Shown in pieces: positions 27,087 to 36,119 of a stretch of DNA of 64,000 nt (position 1 is the first letter of the stretch; each line of letters opens with the position of its first letter). The notes under the pieces were generated by a model. It saw nothing but the letters and a program-made list of their open reading frames with translations. It made no database searches and was not told the origin of the DNA. The stretch spans positions 682,001-746,000 of the forward strand of contig NZ_UYJA01000001.1 in NCBI RefSeq assembly GCF_900618535.1, written 5' to 3'. Made by a program: the position numbers and the translations under genes. This DNA comes from Pseudomonas bubulae (GTDB lineage Bacteria > Pseudomonadota > Gammaproteobacteria > Pseudomonadales > Pseudomonadaceae).

Positions 27087-27763
27087 TGCCAGATGCAGTG
27101 CTGCCTGAATGGACCAAGGCTTACCGCATCATCAATAGCGCCTTCCCGCCCATCTCGGTATTTGAAGACACCCTGGATCCAGCAGATCTTGAAATCGCCT
27201 TCGCCCTCGAATGCCTGACCAATGACCGCCTGCGTGACCAGGCAGGCGTGCTGCAACGGGTAACGCCAGCAGACCGTCTGTGCGGCGAAGGCTCGACGCC
27301 GATAATGGCCGCCTTTACCCATATTGGCCGGGCCAGTCGTTTTACCGATGGCACTTATGGTGTGTACTACTGTGCCAACAGCCTCGAGGCCGCCATTGCT
27401 GAGACCTGCTTTCATCAGGAACAATTCTGGCGGGCCACCCGGGAAGCCAGTATTGAAATCACCCTGCGCACCTATATCAATCGCGTGGTAAAGCCGATGA
27501 TCGATATACGTGGCGTTGCCCGACTGCACGATCCTTCACCTGCCCGATATGGCCTGCCCCAGGCCTTCGCCCGGCCATTGCGGGCAGATGGCGCCTGGGG
27601 CCTGCTGTACAACAGCGTGCGCCTGACCGGCCACGAATGCGTGGCTGCGTTTCGCCCTCCAGCACTTTCACTACCGGTTCAGGGCCAGCATTTGAGATAT
27701 GTATGGGATGACAAGGCGCAGGCGATTACCTGGGTCCTGCAGCTCAGCGAAGTGCCAAGATAA
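27086..27763 (+). CDS. RES-domain toxin (NAD+ phosphorylase family)
   Basis: A 225-residue RES family toxin; characterised members break down NAD+ and arrest growth. The Arg-Glu-Ser residues that name the family are visible as YRIINSAF near residue 13, SLEAAIAETCFHQ near 98, and NSVRLTGHECVA near 180. At 225 residues it is in the longer sub-group. It is coupled to the antitoxin by a one-base overlap. With the HigB-type pair at 12.6 kb, two toxin-antitoxin modules bracket the secretion locus. Confidence 0.88.
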   Translation: MPDAVLPEWTKAYRIINSAFPPISVFEDTLDPADLEIAFALECLTNDRLRDQAGVLQRVTPADRLCGEGSTPIMAAFTHIGRASRFTDGTYGVYYCANSLEAAIAETCFHQEQFWRATREASIEITLRTYINRVVKPMIDIRGVARLHDPSPARYGLPQAFARPLRADGAWGLLYNSVRLTGHECVAAFRPPALSLPVQGQHLRYVWDDKAQAITWVLQLSEVPR

Positions 27764-27917
27764 GGCCAGGGATTCCGGCGAACGGGTCACCTGATCGATT
27801 TCTTCAGCCCAGCCTTTGAAGTCCCTGGACTTCAGGCTGTGAACCGCAGGGAAAACCTTGCTTTGCACAAGCCCATGCTCGGCGTGACCAGCGCGTGGCA
27901 GGTTTTGCCAGCAACCT

Positions 27918-28142
27918 TCAGAGGGTGTATTGCTTGAACAGTTCCTCTTTGATGATCAACAGCGCATCTTCGTAGTAGCGCTCGCCGCGAGCCTCACTGA
28001 GCAATACCGAGCGCACACTGCCCTCGCCTTCGGCGGGCGTGTGTTCGCAGGTCAGGTAGAACTCGGCGGTTTCAGGTTTGAATTCCAGGTAGTAGAACAA
28101 TTCGCGACCTTCGCGGTGCCAGTAGCCGATTTCTCTACGCAT
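27918..28142 (-). CDS. Small conserved protein of unknown function
   Basis: A 74-residue acidic protein, MRREIGYWHREGREL at the start and a C-terminal EDALLIIKEELFKQYTL helix. It has no membrane segment or signal peptide. ATG 28142 has AAGGAA upstream, and codon usage looks like its neighbours, so it is probably expressed. I do not recognise a named domain. It stands alone, converging with the RES gene and upstream of nothing obvious. Confidence 0.65.
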   Translation of the reverse strand: MRREIGYWHREGRELFYYLEFKPETAEFYLTCEHTPAEGEGSVRSVLLSEARGERYYEDALLIIKEELFKQYTL

Positions 28143-28222
28143 AGGGGTTCCTTGGTTAGCCAGATGAAAAGCCCCTCACCCTAACGCGCTGCGGCAGGGA
28201 AAAGGGACTTGATTGGGGGACG

Positions 28223-29596
28223 CTAAAGTTTGTTTGCTGGTTGCGGCCTGTGCCCTCTCCCTCCTGCAGAGGGCTGCAAACCCGCAATCCTTTCCAGCGC
28301 CACTTTCAAAGCCTGGACACTGGCAGCCGCCGTCAGGCTGATGCGCACCGCATGGCCAGCGCTGGACTTCACCGCAAATACATCCGCCGGCACCACCTCA
28401 ACGCCAACGGCGCGACACGCCTCGGCGCCGTCTTCCACAGTCACCCAGATATGCGGTGATGGCGTGTCTGTCTGATACATCGCAGCCCCCAAAAACTTTT
28501 TTGCCAGGCGCCAGCGCCGGCTCACTTCCAGGGTTTGCCACTCCAGCCGCGCTTGTGCTGTGCCATCACTGATCCATTGGCAGGCGATGGCCTGGCACAG
28601 CGGCGATACCCCCCAGTGCGCCGACTGCGCATAGGGATCAATACGCGCCAGCAGCTGTGGGTTAGCCACAATCCAGCCCAGGCGCACTCCCGCCGCAACG
28701 GTCTTGGACAAACTGGTGACCAGCACTGCGAGCTCGGGCAAAAAGCGGTACAACGGCGGGCTATCGGTCAGCGCACCATAGACATCGTCTTCAATCACCT
28801 GCACACCATGGCGTCGGGCAATATCGGCAATCGCCAGCCTGCGCTCAACGCTCATCACCGCCGAAGTCGGGTTTTGCAGGGTCGGGGTCAGTATGGCAAC
28901 CCGCGCACCCGTGGCGCGGATCATCCGGTCAAAGTCCTGCGCCAGGATCCCTTCCCGATCCATCGCGACGCCATGCATGGGCAAACGCAACTGTGCGCAG
29001 GCAGCCTTGATTCCCGGCGCAGTAAAGGCTTCAACCAGTACCGCATCGCCTGCCTGGCATAACGACAGCAGCACCGTAAACAGCCCTTGCTGGGCGCCGG
29101 TGCAGAGCATGATGTTGTCCACGCTCAAGTCCAGCCCGCGGCCCTTGAGCCAGGCCGCGCCCTGTGCCCGTGCCTGCAACAGATCCGCAGCGCTCAAATA
29201 ACCCTGCAAGCGGATCGCCTGGTTACTGTCGAGCAACCAGGACAAGGCCAACCCATCCTCTTCGCCAAGATGGTCAATGGCGGGCAGGTTGGTTCGCAGG
29301 TCGATACGGGGTGTCTGCTCATCGGCGTGTTGCAGCCTGAACAGCGTCGCCTCCTGGCTGCTGGCCAGCACATAGGTACCACGCCCTACCTCACCCGAAA
29401 CCAGATGCCGCCTGGCCGCCTCGCGATAAGCCTGCATCGTGGTACTGGGGTTCCAGCCCAGCGCCCAGGCCAGACGCCGCTGGGGTGGCAAACGTGCACC
29501 GGGTTGCAGTTCGCCGCAGGCGATGGCCCGGGTGATTGCATCGACCAGTGCAAGATAGCGCGGCTGGTCTGTGTCATTGAGGGTTGGCATCCACAT
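28223..29596 (-). CDS. MocR-type (GntR-aminotransferase) regulator
   Basis: A 457-residue fusion of a GntR winged helix (residues 10-78; GELQPGARLPPQRRLAWALGWNPSTTMQAY in part) and a class I aminotransferase-like PLP domain. The PLP lysine is in SLSKTVAAG and the ring-stacking Asp in VIEDDVYG. Such proteins sense PLP or an amino acid and usually control the divergent gene. Here that is the threonine/serine dehydratase starting 85 bases away. A second ATG lies two codons in; either could be used. No enzyme activity is expected. Confidence 0.88.
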   Translation of the reverse strand: MWMPTLNDTDQPRYLALVDAITRAIACGELQPGARLPPQRRLAWALGWNPSTTMQAYREAARRHLVSGEVGRGTYVLASSQEATLFRLQHADEQTPRIDLRTNLPAIDHLGEEDGLALSWLLDSNQAIRLQGYLSAADLLQARAQGAAWLKGRGLDLSVDNIMLCTGAQQGLFTVLLSLCQAGDAVLVEAFTAPGIKAACAQLRLPMHGVAMDREGILAQDFDRMIRATGARVAILTPTLQNPTSAVMSVERRLAIADIARRHGVQVIEDDVYGALTDSPPLYRFLPELAVLVTSLSKTVAAGVRLGWIVANPQLLARIDPYAQSAHWGVSPLCQAIACQWISDGTAQARLEWQTLEVSRRWRLAKKFLGAAMYQTDTPSPHIWVTVEDGAEACRAVGVEVVPADVFAVKSSAGHAVRISLTAAASVQALKVALERIAGLQPSAGGRGHRPQPANKL

Positions 29597-29681
29597 TTAT
29601 TGTTGGCCATGCAATATAAGGGTCGGCCCATACAATGCGTCGTGCCTAGAATCGAGTCAAATCCCTCGATGACGGTGTGCC

Positions 29682-30647
29682 ATGTTTGATTTGAATGCCC
29701 TTCGCCTTGCAGCCCATACCGTGCACCAGACCCTGGCGCCCACACCGCAACTGGCCTGGCCTTTGCTGACCGAACGCATGGGTTGCACGGTATGGGTCAA
29801 GCATGAAAACCACACGCCCACCGGTGCCTTCAAAGTGCGCGGCGGCCTGTTATATGTGCAGGGGTTGCTGGCCCGCGAACCGGGCACCAAAGGCCTGGTC
29901 ACAGCCACACGCGGCAATCACGGCCAGAGCCTCGCACTGGCAGCGCGCAGCGTAGGCCTTCCAATCCGGATCGTGGTGCCGGAAGGCAACTCGGTGGAAA
30001 AGAATGCCGCCATGCGTGCCCTCGGCGCTACCGTGATTGAATGCGGCAAGGATTTTGACGAGGCCCGCACCCATGCGGCGGTGCTGGCGCACACTTATAA
30101 ATTGCACCTGGTCCCCGCCTTCCATCCCGACCTGATTCGCGGCGTGGCCACTTATGCGCTGGAGTTGCTAGAAGCAGTGGAAGAACTGGACACAGTGTAT
30201 GTCCCCATCGGCATGGGCTCGGGCATTTGCGGGCTGATCCAGGCGCGCGACTTGCTGGGCCTGAAGACCGAGATTGTCGGTGTGGTGTCTGCGCACGCCG
30301 ATGCTTATGCGCAAAGTGTCGAGCAGGGCCGTGTGGTCTGCACCGAGTCGGCCCACACGTTTGCTGACGGGCTGGCTTGTCGCCAACCGCTGCCCGAGGC
30401 GCTGGAAATTATTGCCAAGGGCGCGGCGCGGGTGATTCGGGTGTCCGACCAGCAGATCGCCCATGCGATTCGGGTCTACCATGAAACCACCCATAACACC
30501 GCTGAAGGCGCAGGCGCCGCCGCGCTGGCCGGCCTGATCAGCGAGCGCTCAAGGCAAAAAGGGCGCCGGGTTGCACTGATCCTGAGCGGCGCCAACATTG
30601 ACCGCCTGCTGTATGCCGCCATTCTGGCCAACAGCGCTGACGCATAA
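29682..30647 (+). CDS. Threonine/serine dehydratase-like PLP enzyme
   Basis: A 321-residue fold-type II PLP enzyme. K51 in PTGAFKVRGG binds PLP, RGNHGQS binds the substrate, and GMGSGICG is the phosphate loop. It lacks the C-terminal ACT domain of biosynthetic IlvA, so it is a catabolic-type dehydratase (threonine, serine or a hydroxy amino acid to 2-keto acid and ammonia). Divergent from the MocR regulator, which probably controls it. The GNAT gene starts 15 bases after its stop and is probably co-transcribed. Confidence 0.85.
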   Translation: MFDLNALRLAAHTVHQTLAPTPQLAWPLLTERMGCTVWVKHENHTPTGAFKVRGGLLYVQGLLAREPGTKGLVTATRGNHGQSLALAARSVGLPIRIVVPEGNSVEKNAAMRALGATVIECGKDFDEARTHAAVLAHTYKLHLVPAFHPDLIRGVATYALELLEAVEELDTVYVPIGMGSGICGLIQARDLLGLKTEIVGVVSAHADAYAQSVEQGRVVCTESAHTFADGLACRQPLPEALEIIAKGAARVIRVSDQQIAHAIRVYHETTHNTAEGAGAAALAGLISERSRQKGRRVALILSGANIDRLLYAAILANSADA

Positions 30648-30662
30648 CCTAAAGGAGTGTGT

Positions 30663-31118
30663 ATGCAGTACCTGATTCGCCGCGCCACACCGGGCGATGC
30701 CCAGGCCATCAGCAAGGTGGTGATTGCCGCCTTGCGCGAATCCAATGCCCGGGACTATTCCCCCGAGGTGATCGCCCGGATCGGGCAGAACTTCTGCCCG
30801 GCCGAGATTCTGAAGTTGATGCAGCAGCGCCAGATGTACGTGGCCGTACACGAACACCATGTAGTGGGAACTGCCAGCCTGGATCACGCGGTGGTGCGCA
30901 GTGTGTTCGTCAATCCGGGCCATCAGGGCCGAGGCATAGGCCAGCAATTGATGGCACGCATCAAGGAGGCGGCCATTGTTGCGCAGATTCAAGAGCTGCG
31001 GGTACCCTCCTCGCTTACGGCCGAGTCCTTCTACGCGCAACTGGGCTTTGCGAAAGTACGCGACGAGTTCCATGGGGACGAGCGCACCGTGATCATGGCC
31101 CTGCGTCTGGACGACTAA
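30663..31118 (+). CDS. GNAT N-acetyltransferase
   Basis: A 151-residue GCN5-type acetyltransferase. The acetyl-CoA pyrophosphate loop is PGHQGRGIGQQLM, and the C-terminal SAESFYAQLGF-like helix is present (LTAESFYAQLGFAKV). AAAGGAG ends 5 bases before ATG 30663; a GTG six bases earlier would be too close to it. It follows the dehydratase closely. Substrate unknown; possibly an amino acid or a toxic analogue linked to the same regulator. Confidence 0.85.
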   Translation: MQYLIRRATPGDAQAISKVVIAALRESNARDYSPEVIARIGQNFCPAEILKLMQQRQMYVAVHEHHVVGTASLDHAVVRSVFVNPGHQGRGIGQQLMARIKEAAIVAQIQELRVPSSLTAESFYAQLGFAKVRDEFHGDERTVIMALRLDD

Positions 31119-31132
31119 ATCCCGGGGCAGCT

Positions 31133-31546
31133 ATGCTGAGCCTGATGACTTCTTCTGCGTCGCTGCGCTCACCCTGCCCACCCGGCGCCTGCATCTGCGA
31201 GCGGGAGCAACTGTTGGCGACACCTGGCACCGACCTGCGCATCCTCAACCTCACGCGTCAGGCCGAGAAAGTGCTGATCGAGCGGCTGGAAAACCTGAAA
31301 AGCTTCGACGATCTTGAACATATGCAGCGCCGCATGCACGAGCAACTGGGCATTGAAGTACTGATCGACCCCGGCGTCACAGAAGTGCGTACCATGCGAG
31401 GCATTGCGATACACCTCGCCGAGCAACCGGGCCTGTGCCGAAAAACCCGACAGGCAATCCCGGCCGCCATCCGCCGGGCGCTGGAGAAACGACCTGAAAT
31501 TGCCTGGAAACTGCTGGATGGTCACGGCTTGTTTAGCGACCCCTGA
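31133..31546 (+). CDS. Conserved hypothetical protein with a CxC motif
   Basis: A 137-residue soluble protein with an N-terminal PPGACICERE motif (two cysteines one residue apart), a helical middle (LENLKSFDDLEHMQRRMHEQLG in part) and a basic C-terminus. It is widely seen in pseudomonads without assigned function. It starts 14 bases after the GNAT stop, with only a weak GGGG ribosome site; a second ATG lies four codons further in. The CxC might bind metal, but no other ligands are obvious. Confidence 0.7.
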   Translation: MLSLMTSSASLRSPCPPGACICEREQLLATPGTDLRILNLTRQAEKVLIERLENLKSFDDLEHMQRRMHEQLGIEVLIDPGVTEVRTMRGIAIHLAEQPGLCRKTRQAIPAAIRRALEKRPEIAWKLLDGHGLFSDP

Positions 31547-31612
31547 ATCGGCTCTGAACAAGGGCTTTAACCCCGGAAAAGGTCATATTTTGCGGCATAT
31601 GAACAAATTCGC

Positions 31613-31642
31613 TTGCCATAACCCGAATCTCTGCCCTATAAG
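31613..31642 (+). promoter_or_regulatory. Candidate sigma-70 promoter
   Basis: TTGCCA (31613-31618) and TATAAG (31637-31642) are 18 bases apart, 30 bases before the ATG at 31673. Good agreement with consensus. Confidence 0.55.
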
Positions 31643-31672
31643 CGCGTCTTTTAAATTAACTGAGTCATACCA

Positions 31673-32017
31673 ATGAGTGCCGGATTCACCGAGGACGACA
31701 TGCGCAGAGCGCTCGGCCTTGATCTGCCTGCTGCCCCGGTTCAACCTGAAGTTGAACCGGCTCCTGCCAAAACCATCCCTGCTCCGAAAAAAGCTGCGGC
31801 ACCTGCCAAAGCGCCATCACCTGTGCCGAAAAAGCGCAGCGGGCCTGTCCTGTGCGTCACCATGCGGGTGACCAAGGTGTTTGACGGCGATGAAAGCCTG
31901 TTTGTCCATGACTCCAAGGATTTGAGCCGATTCAACGCCGAGCAAGAGGCGAAAAAAGCCCTGGCCAAGGCTGGCTTTAAATACTTTGAACTCGAGTCTA
32001 TTGTTTCGGTGGACTGA
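31673..32017 (+). CDS. Conserved hypothetical protein with Pro/Ala/Lys-rich linker
   Basis: A 114-residue protein in three parts. An acidic head (FTEDDMRRALGLDL) leads into a Pro-Ala-Lys linker (about residues 22-58, repeats like PAPKKAAAPAKAPSP), followed by a folded tail (VLCVTMRVTKVFDGDESLFVHDSKDLSRFNAEQEAKKALAKAG in part). The tail looks like a small alpha/beta domain. I do not recognise a function. It has its own candidate promoter and is followed after 47 bases by a UPF0149 gene. Confidence 0.7.
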   Translation: MSAGFTEDDMRRALGLDLPAAPVQPEVEPAPAKTIPAPKKAAAPAKAPSPVPKKRSGPVLCVTMRVTKVFDGDESLFVHDSKDLSRFNAEQEAKKALAKAGFKYFELESIVSVD

Positions 32018-32064
32018 GTCTGCCGCAGACCACCCGTTTTGCCGCCACACCAAGGAGCCCGAAC

Positions 32065-32619
32065 ATGCAATCGCAACCCCTGAACGCCAGCGACTTTGAC
32101 GTGATCGAAAACACGCTGCTCAAATACGGCGACGATCACTCCGTGCTCAACCCTTCGGAGCTCGACGGTTATTTCACCGCACTGGTTTCAAGCCCGACTC
32201 AGGTCGATATCGCCGACTGGTTCCCGGCAATCTGGGGCGGTCAGAACCCGGCCTGGGAAAACCCTGAGGAAGCCAAACAGTTCATCGAACTGAGCGTTCG
32301 CCATATCAATACCCTGGCCCGGCAACTGGCTGAGGACAGCAGCGCATTTATTCCGCGTTTCGAGCAGACCGAACATCTGGGCCAGGATGTAACCCTGGCG
32401 GAAGAATGGTGTTTTGGTTACACCCGTGCGGTGGCCATCAGCAACTGGCCAGCACTTCCGGCGCCGCAAGCACGCTTGCTCCAGGCCATCGCCGACTGCG
32501 CCGAGCAGGACAACTTCGAACTGCCCGACGACCTCGACGTTGCCGCCCACCAGCAAAGCGTTGCCGCCATTGCCCCTGCGGCCCGGGCGCTGCATGACTT
32601 CTGGTTGAGCCAGCGCTGA
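32065..32619 (+). CDS. UPF0149 (YecA/YgfB) family protein
   Basis: A 184-residue helical protein of the UPF0149 family, whose function is mostly unknown (YgfB in P. aeruginosa affects beta-lactam tolerance). Typical motifs are LNPSELDGYFTALVSSP near residue 28 and AEEWCFGYTRAV near 112. It lacks the C-terminal SEC-C zinc motif of full YecA proteins. AAGGAG lies 9 bases before the ATG. Followed by a large REP inverted repeat. Confidence 0.88.
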   Translation: MQSQPLNASDFDVIENTLLKYGDDHSVLNPSELDGYFTALVSSPTQVDIADWFPAIWGGQNPAWENPEEAKQFIELSVRHINTLARQLAEDSSAFIPRFEQTEHLGQDVTLAEEWCFGYTRAVAISNWPALPAPQARLLQAIADCAEQDNFELPDDLDVAAHQQSVAAIAPAARALHDFWLSQR

Positions 32620-32644
32620 GCTCGGCGAAGCTGATTTTGATTTT

Positions 32645-32775
32645 GTAGCAGCTGCCGAAGGCTGCGTCCGGCGGCGAAGCCGCCGTAAAATCAGCCACCG
32701 CGATTATCCAGATAAACCTTGCACTGCGCATTTACGATCGCTTCGCAATCGGACGCAGCCTTCGGCAGCTGCTAC
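32645..32775. repeat. REP-type element with 26-bp perfect inverted arms
   Basis: Arms at 32645-32670 (starting gtagcagctgccgaaggctg) and 32750-32775 are perfect complements, with an inner hairpin ggcggcgaagccgcc next to the left arm. This REP type differs from the tgtgggagc pairs elsewhere. It ends only 35 bases before the next start codon. Confidence 0.9.
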
Positions 32776-32810
32776 GAATTGTGCTGCGGCACACTATAGA
32801 AACCATCCCC

Positions 32811-33491
32811 ATGACCACCCTCAGCCATTACGATTCCCCGGTCAGCGAACCGATCAACAGCCAGATCCTGCAGCTCGTGGTCGATCACCTGAGCGATATC
32901 AGTGCGATGGAAATCGCCCCGAGCAATCTGCTGTACAGCATTTATCAGTACGCCATCGGCTTTGAAGTGCATCTGTACCTGCAGGCACTCGACGGCACCA
33001 AAGGCATTGCGATCGAGCTGATTGTCGCCACCGATGCCCAGGACCCGGAAAAAGTAACGGGCTTCGCCTTGTACCTGCCTTTCAAGGACGACCCCCAGGC
33101 CTGCGGCATTGCCTATATGGCCGAGCTGGCCAGCCACCGCCATCTGGGGGTGACCCGTTCGATGCTCGAGGAAGTCGTGCGCCGCTACCCTCACACCGAG
33201 CTGACTTGCAGTGTGACCAAGGTTGCGGAATTCGAGGCAATGGGGCTGCAAGTCATCGGTACCCGCGGCCCGCAATTGCTGATGAACACCCGTGACCATA
33301 GCAGCGACGGCCTGATGGCCGTGCTCGACGTCGCCGCGATCTACCAGTCCACCGAAGTGCGCCAGATCCATACCTACCTGCTGCAACGCAACGGCAAAAA
33401 GGCCATGCTCGACGCCGAGAAGAAACGTGATCGCCAGATCGATCAACTGACTGCCCGGGCCAAAGCCTTTGTGGCCCTGGCAAAAGACTAA
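32811..33491 (+). CDS. Conserved hypothetical protein, possible acetyltransferase fold
   Basis: A 226-residue protein. The middle part (residues about 65-160: GFALYLPFKDDPQACGIAYMAEL, HLGVTRSMLEEVVRRYPHTELTCSV in part) resembles a GNAT-like core, and residues near 125-155 (FEAMGLQVIGTRGPQLLMNT in part) the end of such a fold. The acetyl-CoA loop is not convincing. The C-terminus is a charged helix (KKAMLDAEKKRDRQIDQL). ATG 32811 was chosen over an upstream in-frame start inside the REP element; the ribosome site is weak. Confidence 0.65.
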   Translation: MTTLSHYDSPVSEPINSQILQLVVDHLSDISAMEIAPSNLLYSIYQYAIGFEVHLYLQALDGTKGIAIELIVATDAQDPEKVTGFALYLPFKDDPQACGIAYMAELASHRHLGVTRSMLEEVVRRYPHTELTCSVTKVAEFEAMGLQVIGTRGPQLLMNTRDHSSDGLMAVLDVAAIYQSTEVRQIHTYLLQRNGKKAMLDAEKKRDRQIDQLTARAKAFVALAKD

Positions 33492-33540
33492 AGGGGCGAA
33501 ATAACGCATCATGGTTGCACTCCGTTAAGAGGGAACCCGT

Positions 33541-34392
33541 ATGCGCGCTCACTTCACCCTGCCCCGTCTCGGCGCCTTGACACTGAGTCTGGTGTTCAGC
33601 GCTGGCGCCGTGGCCAGCGAAGAATCGCAACTGATCGACTCGATCAATGCTTACCGCAGCCAGATTCAATTGTGCGCAGGGCAGGCCTCGCAAGAGTTGC
33701 CGCCACTGTCGGCCGACACCCGCCTGGTGCTGCCGGCCAGCAGTTTTGGCGATTTGCAGCAAGCCCTGGCACAGGCGGCATACCCGATGGTCAACGTACA
33801 GGCGATCAACCTGTCCGGCCCCCGTGACGCCCAGGCCGCCATGAAAGCCGTCCAGGAAAGCTTTTGCCGCGTGGTGCTGGACCCGCAATTTGTCGATATC
33901 GGCGTCAGCCACGACCAGCGTGACTGGCGCATCGTTCTGGCCCGTCCGCTGCTGGCGGCACGCCTGGGAGACTGGCAGGCCGAAGGCCAGAAAGTCCTCG
34001 AGATGCTCAACAGCGCCCGTAACCAACCCCGCCAATGCGGCACCCAGGCCTTCGGCCCTGCCGCGCCCCTGACCTGGAACACCACCCTGGCTAGCGCTGC
34101 CGAGAGTCATTCACGGGACATGGCCAACAATAACTACTTCGATCACAAGGGCCGCGATGGCAGCACCCCGGGGGATCGCGCTGAACTGGCGGGCTATATC
34201 GCGCAGCAGATCGGTGAAAATATCGCCGCCGGGCAGGACACCACTCGCAAGCTGGTCGACGGCTGGCTGGCCAGCCCTGGTCATTGCGCCAACGTGATGA
34301 ATCCCGGGTTTCGCGAGCTGGGCGCAGCCTACGCGGTAGACCCAAAAAGTGATGCAGGGATTTACTGGACGGCCCTGTTCGGGACGCAGTGA
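33541..34392 (+). CDS. Secreted CAP-domain (SCP/PR1-like) protein
   Basis: A 283-residue exported protein with a signal peptide (cut near VASEES, residue 25). A novel N-terminal half (25-150) is followed by a CAP domain (about 155-283). Diagnostic residues are His and Glu in ESHSRDMANNNYFDH and GENIAAG, with SPGHCANVM. Bacterial YkwD-type CAP proteins are envelope or secreted; their activity is unsettled. It follows the hypothetical gene by 49 bases and has a GAGGGAA ribosome site. A strong terminator ends it. Confidence 0.85.
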   Translation: MRAHFTLPRLGALTLSLVFSAGAVASEESQLIDSINAYRSQIQLCAGQASQELPPLSADTRLVLPASSFGDLQQALAQAAYPMVNVQAINLSGPRDAQAAMKAVQESFCRVVLDPQFVDIGVSHDQRDWRIVLARPLLAARLGDWQAEGQKVLEMLNSARNQPRQCGTQAFGPAAPLTWNTTLASAAESHSRDMANNNYFDHKGRDGSTPGDRAELAGYIAQQIGENIAAGQDTTRKLVDGWLASPGHCANVMNPGFRELGAAYAVDPKSDAGIYWTALFGTQ

Positions 34393-34437
34393 GGTATAGC
34401 GAAGGGGTTGAGCGAGGCGGTAACGCGAGATAAAGCA

Positions 34438-34474
34438 GCCCCACCCGAGCAGCGTCGAGTGGGGCCGTTTTTTT
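34438..34474. terminator. Rho-independent terminator between CAP gene and mqo
   Basis: Stem gccccacccga / tcgagtggggc (one mismatch) with a 6-base loop, then seven T on the + strand. It serves the CAP-protein gene. Lying just past the mqo stop, it may act on that leftward transcript too. Confidence 0.85.
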
Positions 34475-36119
34475 ACAGCGCCATGTCAGCCGCTGGGTTG
34501 CTTGGAGCAGGCTTTGCCGGCTCCGTAGCAGGCGTTGCAGTGTGAGTTGCCGCCGGGATTGCCGGTGGTGGAGTCAATTGCAGGACTTCAGCCGTGTAGG
34601 CCCACTCTTGGGCAACGCGATCAGGATCGCCGTTCAGCTTGGTGCCATAGCTCGGCACGATCTGGTGCAGCTTCGCTTGCCACTCCGGTGTTGCAACCTT
34701 GTCCTTGAACACGGTTTCAAGCACGGTCAGCATGATCGGTGCAGCCGTGGAGGCACCCGGGGATGCGCCCAGCAGACCGGCGATGCTGCCATCTTTGGCG
34801 CTGACAATCTCGGTACCGAGTTTCAGCACGCCGCCCTTCTCTTCGTCACGCTTGATGATCTGCACGCGCTGACCGGCCTGCCACAGGCGCCAGTCTTCGG
34901 ACTTGGCGTTCGGGAAGTACTCTTTCAACGCATTGAAGCGGTCTTCGTCCGACAGCATCAGCTGGCCGGCCAGGTATTCAACCAGTGGGTACTGTTCGAT
35001 ACCCACTTTGGTCATTGGCCAGATGTTGTGCGGGGTGGTGCTGGTCAGCAGGTCGAAGTACGAACCTTCTTTCAGGAACTTGGTCGAGAAAGTCGCGAAC
35101 GGGCCAAACAGGATAACGCGCTTGCCATCCAGCACGCGGGTGTCCAGGTGCGGAACCGACATCGGTGGCGCACCAACCGAAGCCTTGCCGTAGGCCTTGG
35201 CCAGATGCTGCTCGGCAACAGTCGGGTTATCGGTTACCAGGAACGAGCCGCCAACCGGGAAGCCTGCGTATTCCTTGGCTTCAGGAATGCCGGACTTCTG
35301 CAGCAGGTGCAGGGCACCGCCGCCAGCGCCGATAAAGACGAACTTGGCGTCAGTTTCGGTTTTGCTGCCATCTTTCAGGTTTTTGTACACCACGCGCCAC
35401 GAACCATCTTCATTGCGCTTGATGTCTTCAACTTCGCTCGACAGTTTCAGCGAGAAGTTAGGCTTGGTTTGCAGGTAAGCCGCGAACTGGCGTGTGATTT
35501 CGCCGAAATTCACGTCAGTACCGATCGGAGACCAGGTGGCCGCGATTTTCTGGTTGGGATCGCGCCCTTCCATCATCAACGGAACCCACTTCTTGATCTG
35601 CACTGGATCTTCGGAGTACTGCATGCCCGCGAACAGAGGGCTGGCCTGCAGGGCTTCATAGCGCTTTTTCAAGAACTTGATGTTGTCATCGCCCCACACA
35701 AAACTCATGTGCGGCGTGGAGTTGATAAACGAGCGCGGATCTTTCAGTACGCCGTTCTTGACCTGCCACGACCAGAACTGACGCGATACCTGGAAAGCTT
35801 CATTGATTTCAATGGCCTTCGGGATTTCAACGTTGCCGTTCTTGTCTTCCGGCGTGTAGTTCAGCTCAGCCAGGGCGGAGTGACCGGTACCTGCGTTGTT
35901 CCAGCCGTTGGAGCTTTCCAGGGCAACGCCATCGAGACGTTCAATCATCTCCATGGACATGCCGGGTTCCAGCTCGTTGAGCCATACACCCAGAGTAGCG
36001 CTCATGATGCCGCCGCCGATCAGCAGTACATCCACGTGTTTAGGTTCTGCCGCATGCACGGAGGTAATCCCCATGGTCAGCGCCAGGCCCAGTAGCCCCT
36101 TGTTCATTTTTTTTAACAT
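34473..36119 (-). CDS. mqo: Malate:quinone oxidoreductase with signal peptide
   Basis: FAD-dependent malate dehydrogenase (quinone), oxidising malate to oxaloacetate and feeding electrons to ubiquinone. Protein is 548 residues. It has an N-terminal signal-like segment ([23 protein letters not shown] in part), the FAD site [10 protein letters not shown] (31-40), [23 protein letters not shown], and [14 protein letters not shown] near the C-terminus. A Pro/Ala-rich tail of about 35 residues (from TPPPAIP) extends beyond the usual end. ATG 36119 was chosen; upstream codons are non-family. A single-gene unit with a long 5' region. Confidence 0.92.
   Translation of the reverse strand: MLKKMNKGLLGLALTMGITSVHAAEPKHVDVLLIGGGIMSATLGVWLNELEPGMSMEMIERLDGVALESSNGWNNAGTGHSALAELNYTPEDKNGNVEIPKAIEINEAFQVSRQFWSWQVKNGVLKDPRSFINSTPHMSFVWGDDNIKFLKKRYEALQASPLFAGMQYSEDPVQIKKWVPLMMEGRDPNQKIAATWSPIGTDVNFGEITRQFAAYLQTKPNFSLKLSSEVEDIKRNEDGSWRVVYKNLKDGSKTETDAKFVFIGAGGGALHLLQKSGIPEAKEYAGFPVGGSFLVTDNPTVAEQHLAKAYGKASVGAPPMSVPHLDTRVLDGKRVILFGPFATFSTKFLKEGSYFDLLTSTTPHNIWPMTKVGIEQYPLVEYLAGQLMLSDEDRFNALKEYFPNAKSEDWRLWQAGQRVQIIKRDEEKGGVLKLGTEIVSAKDGSIAGLLGASPGASTAAPIMLTVLETVFKDKVATPEWQAKLHQIVPSYGTKLNGDPDRVAQEWAYTAEVLQLTPPPAIPAATHTATPATEPAKPAPSNPAADMAL

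Noticed and set aside
27671-27868. 65-codon leftward frame overlapping the RES gene end
   Set aside because: Overlaps the toxin coding region and has no ribosome site or family features.
34542-36095. 517-codon rightward frame
   Set aside because: Antisense to mqo, which has clear FAD and Mqo motifs.
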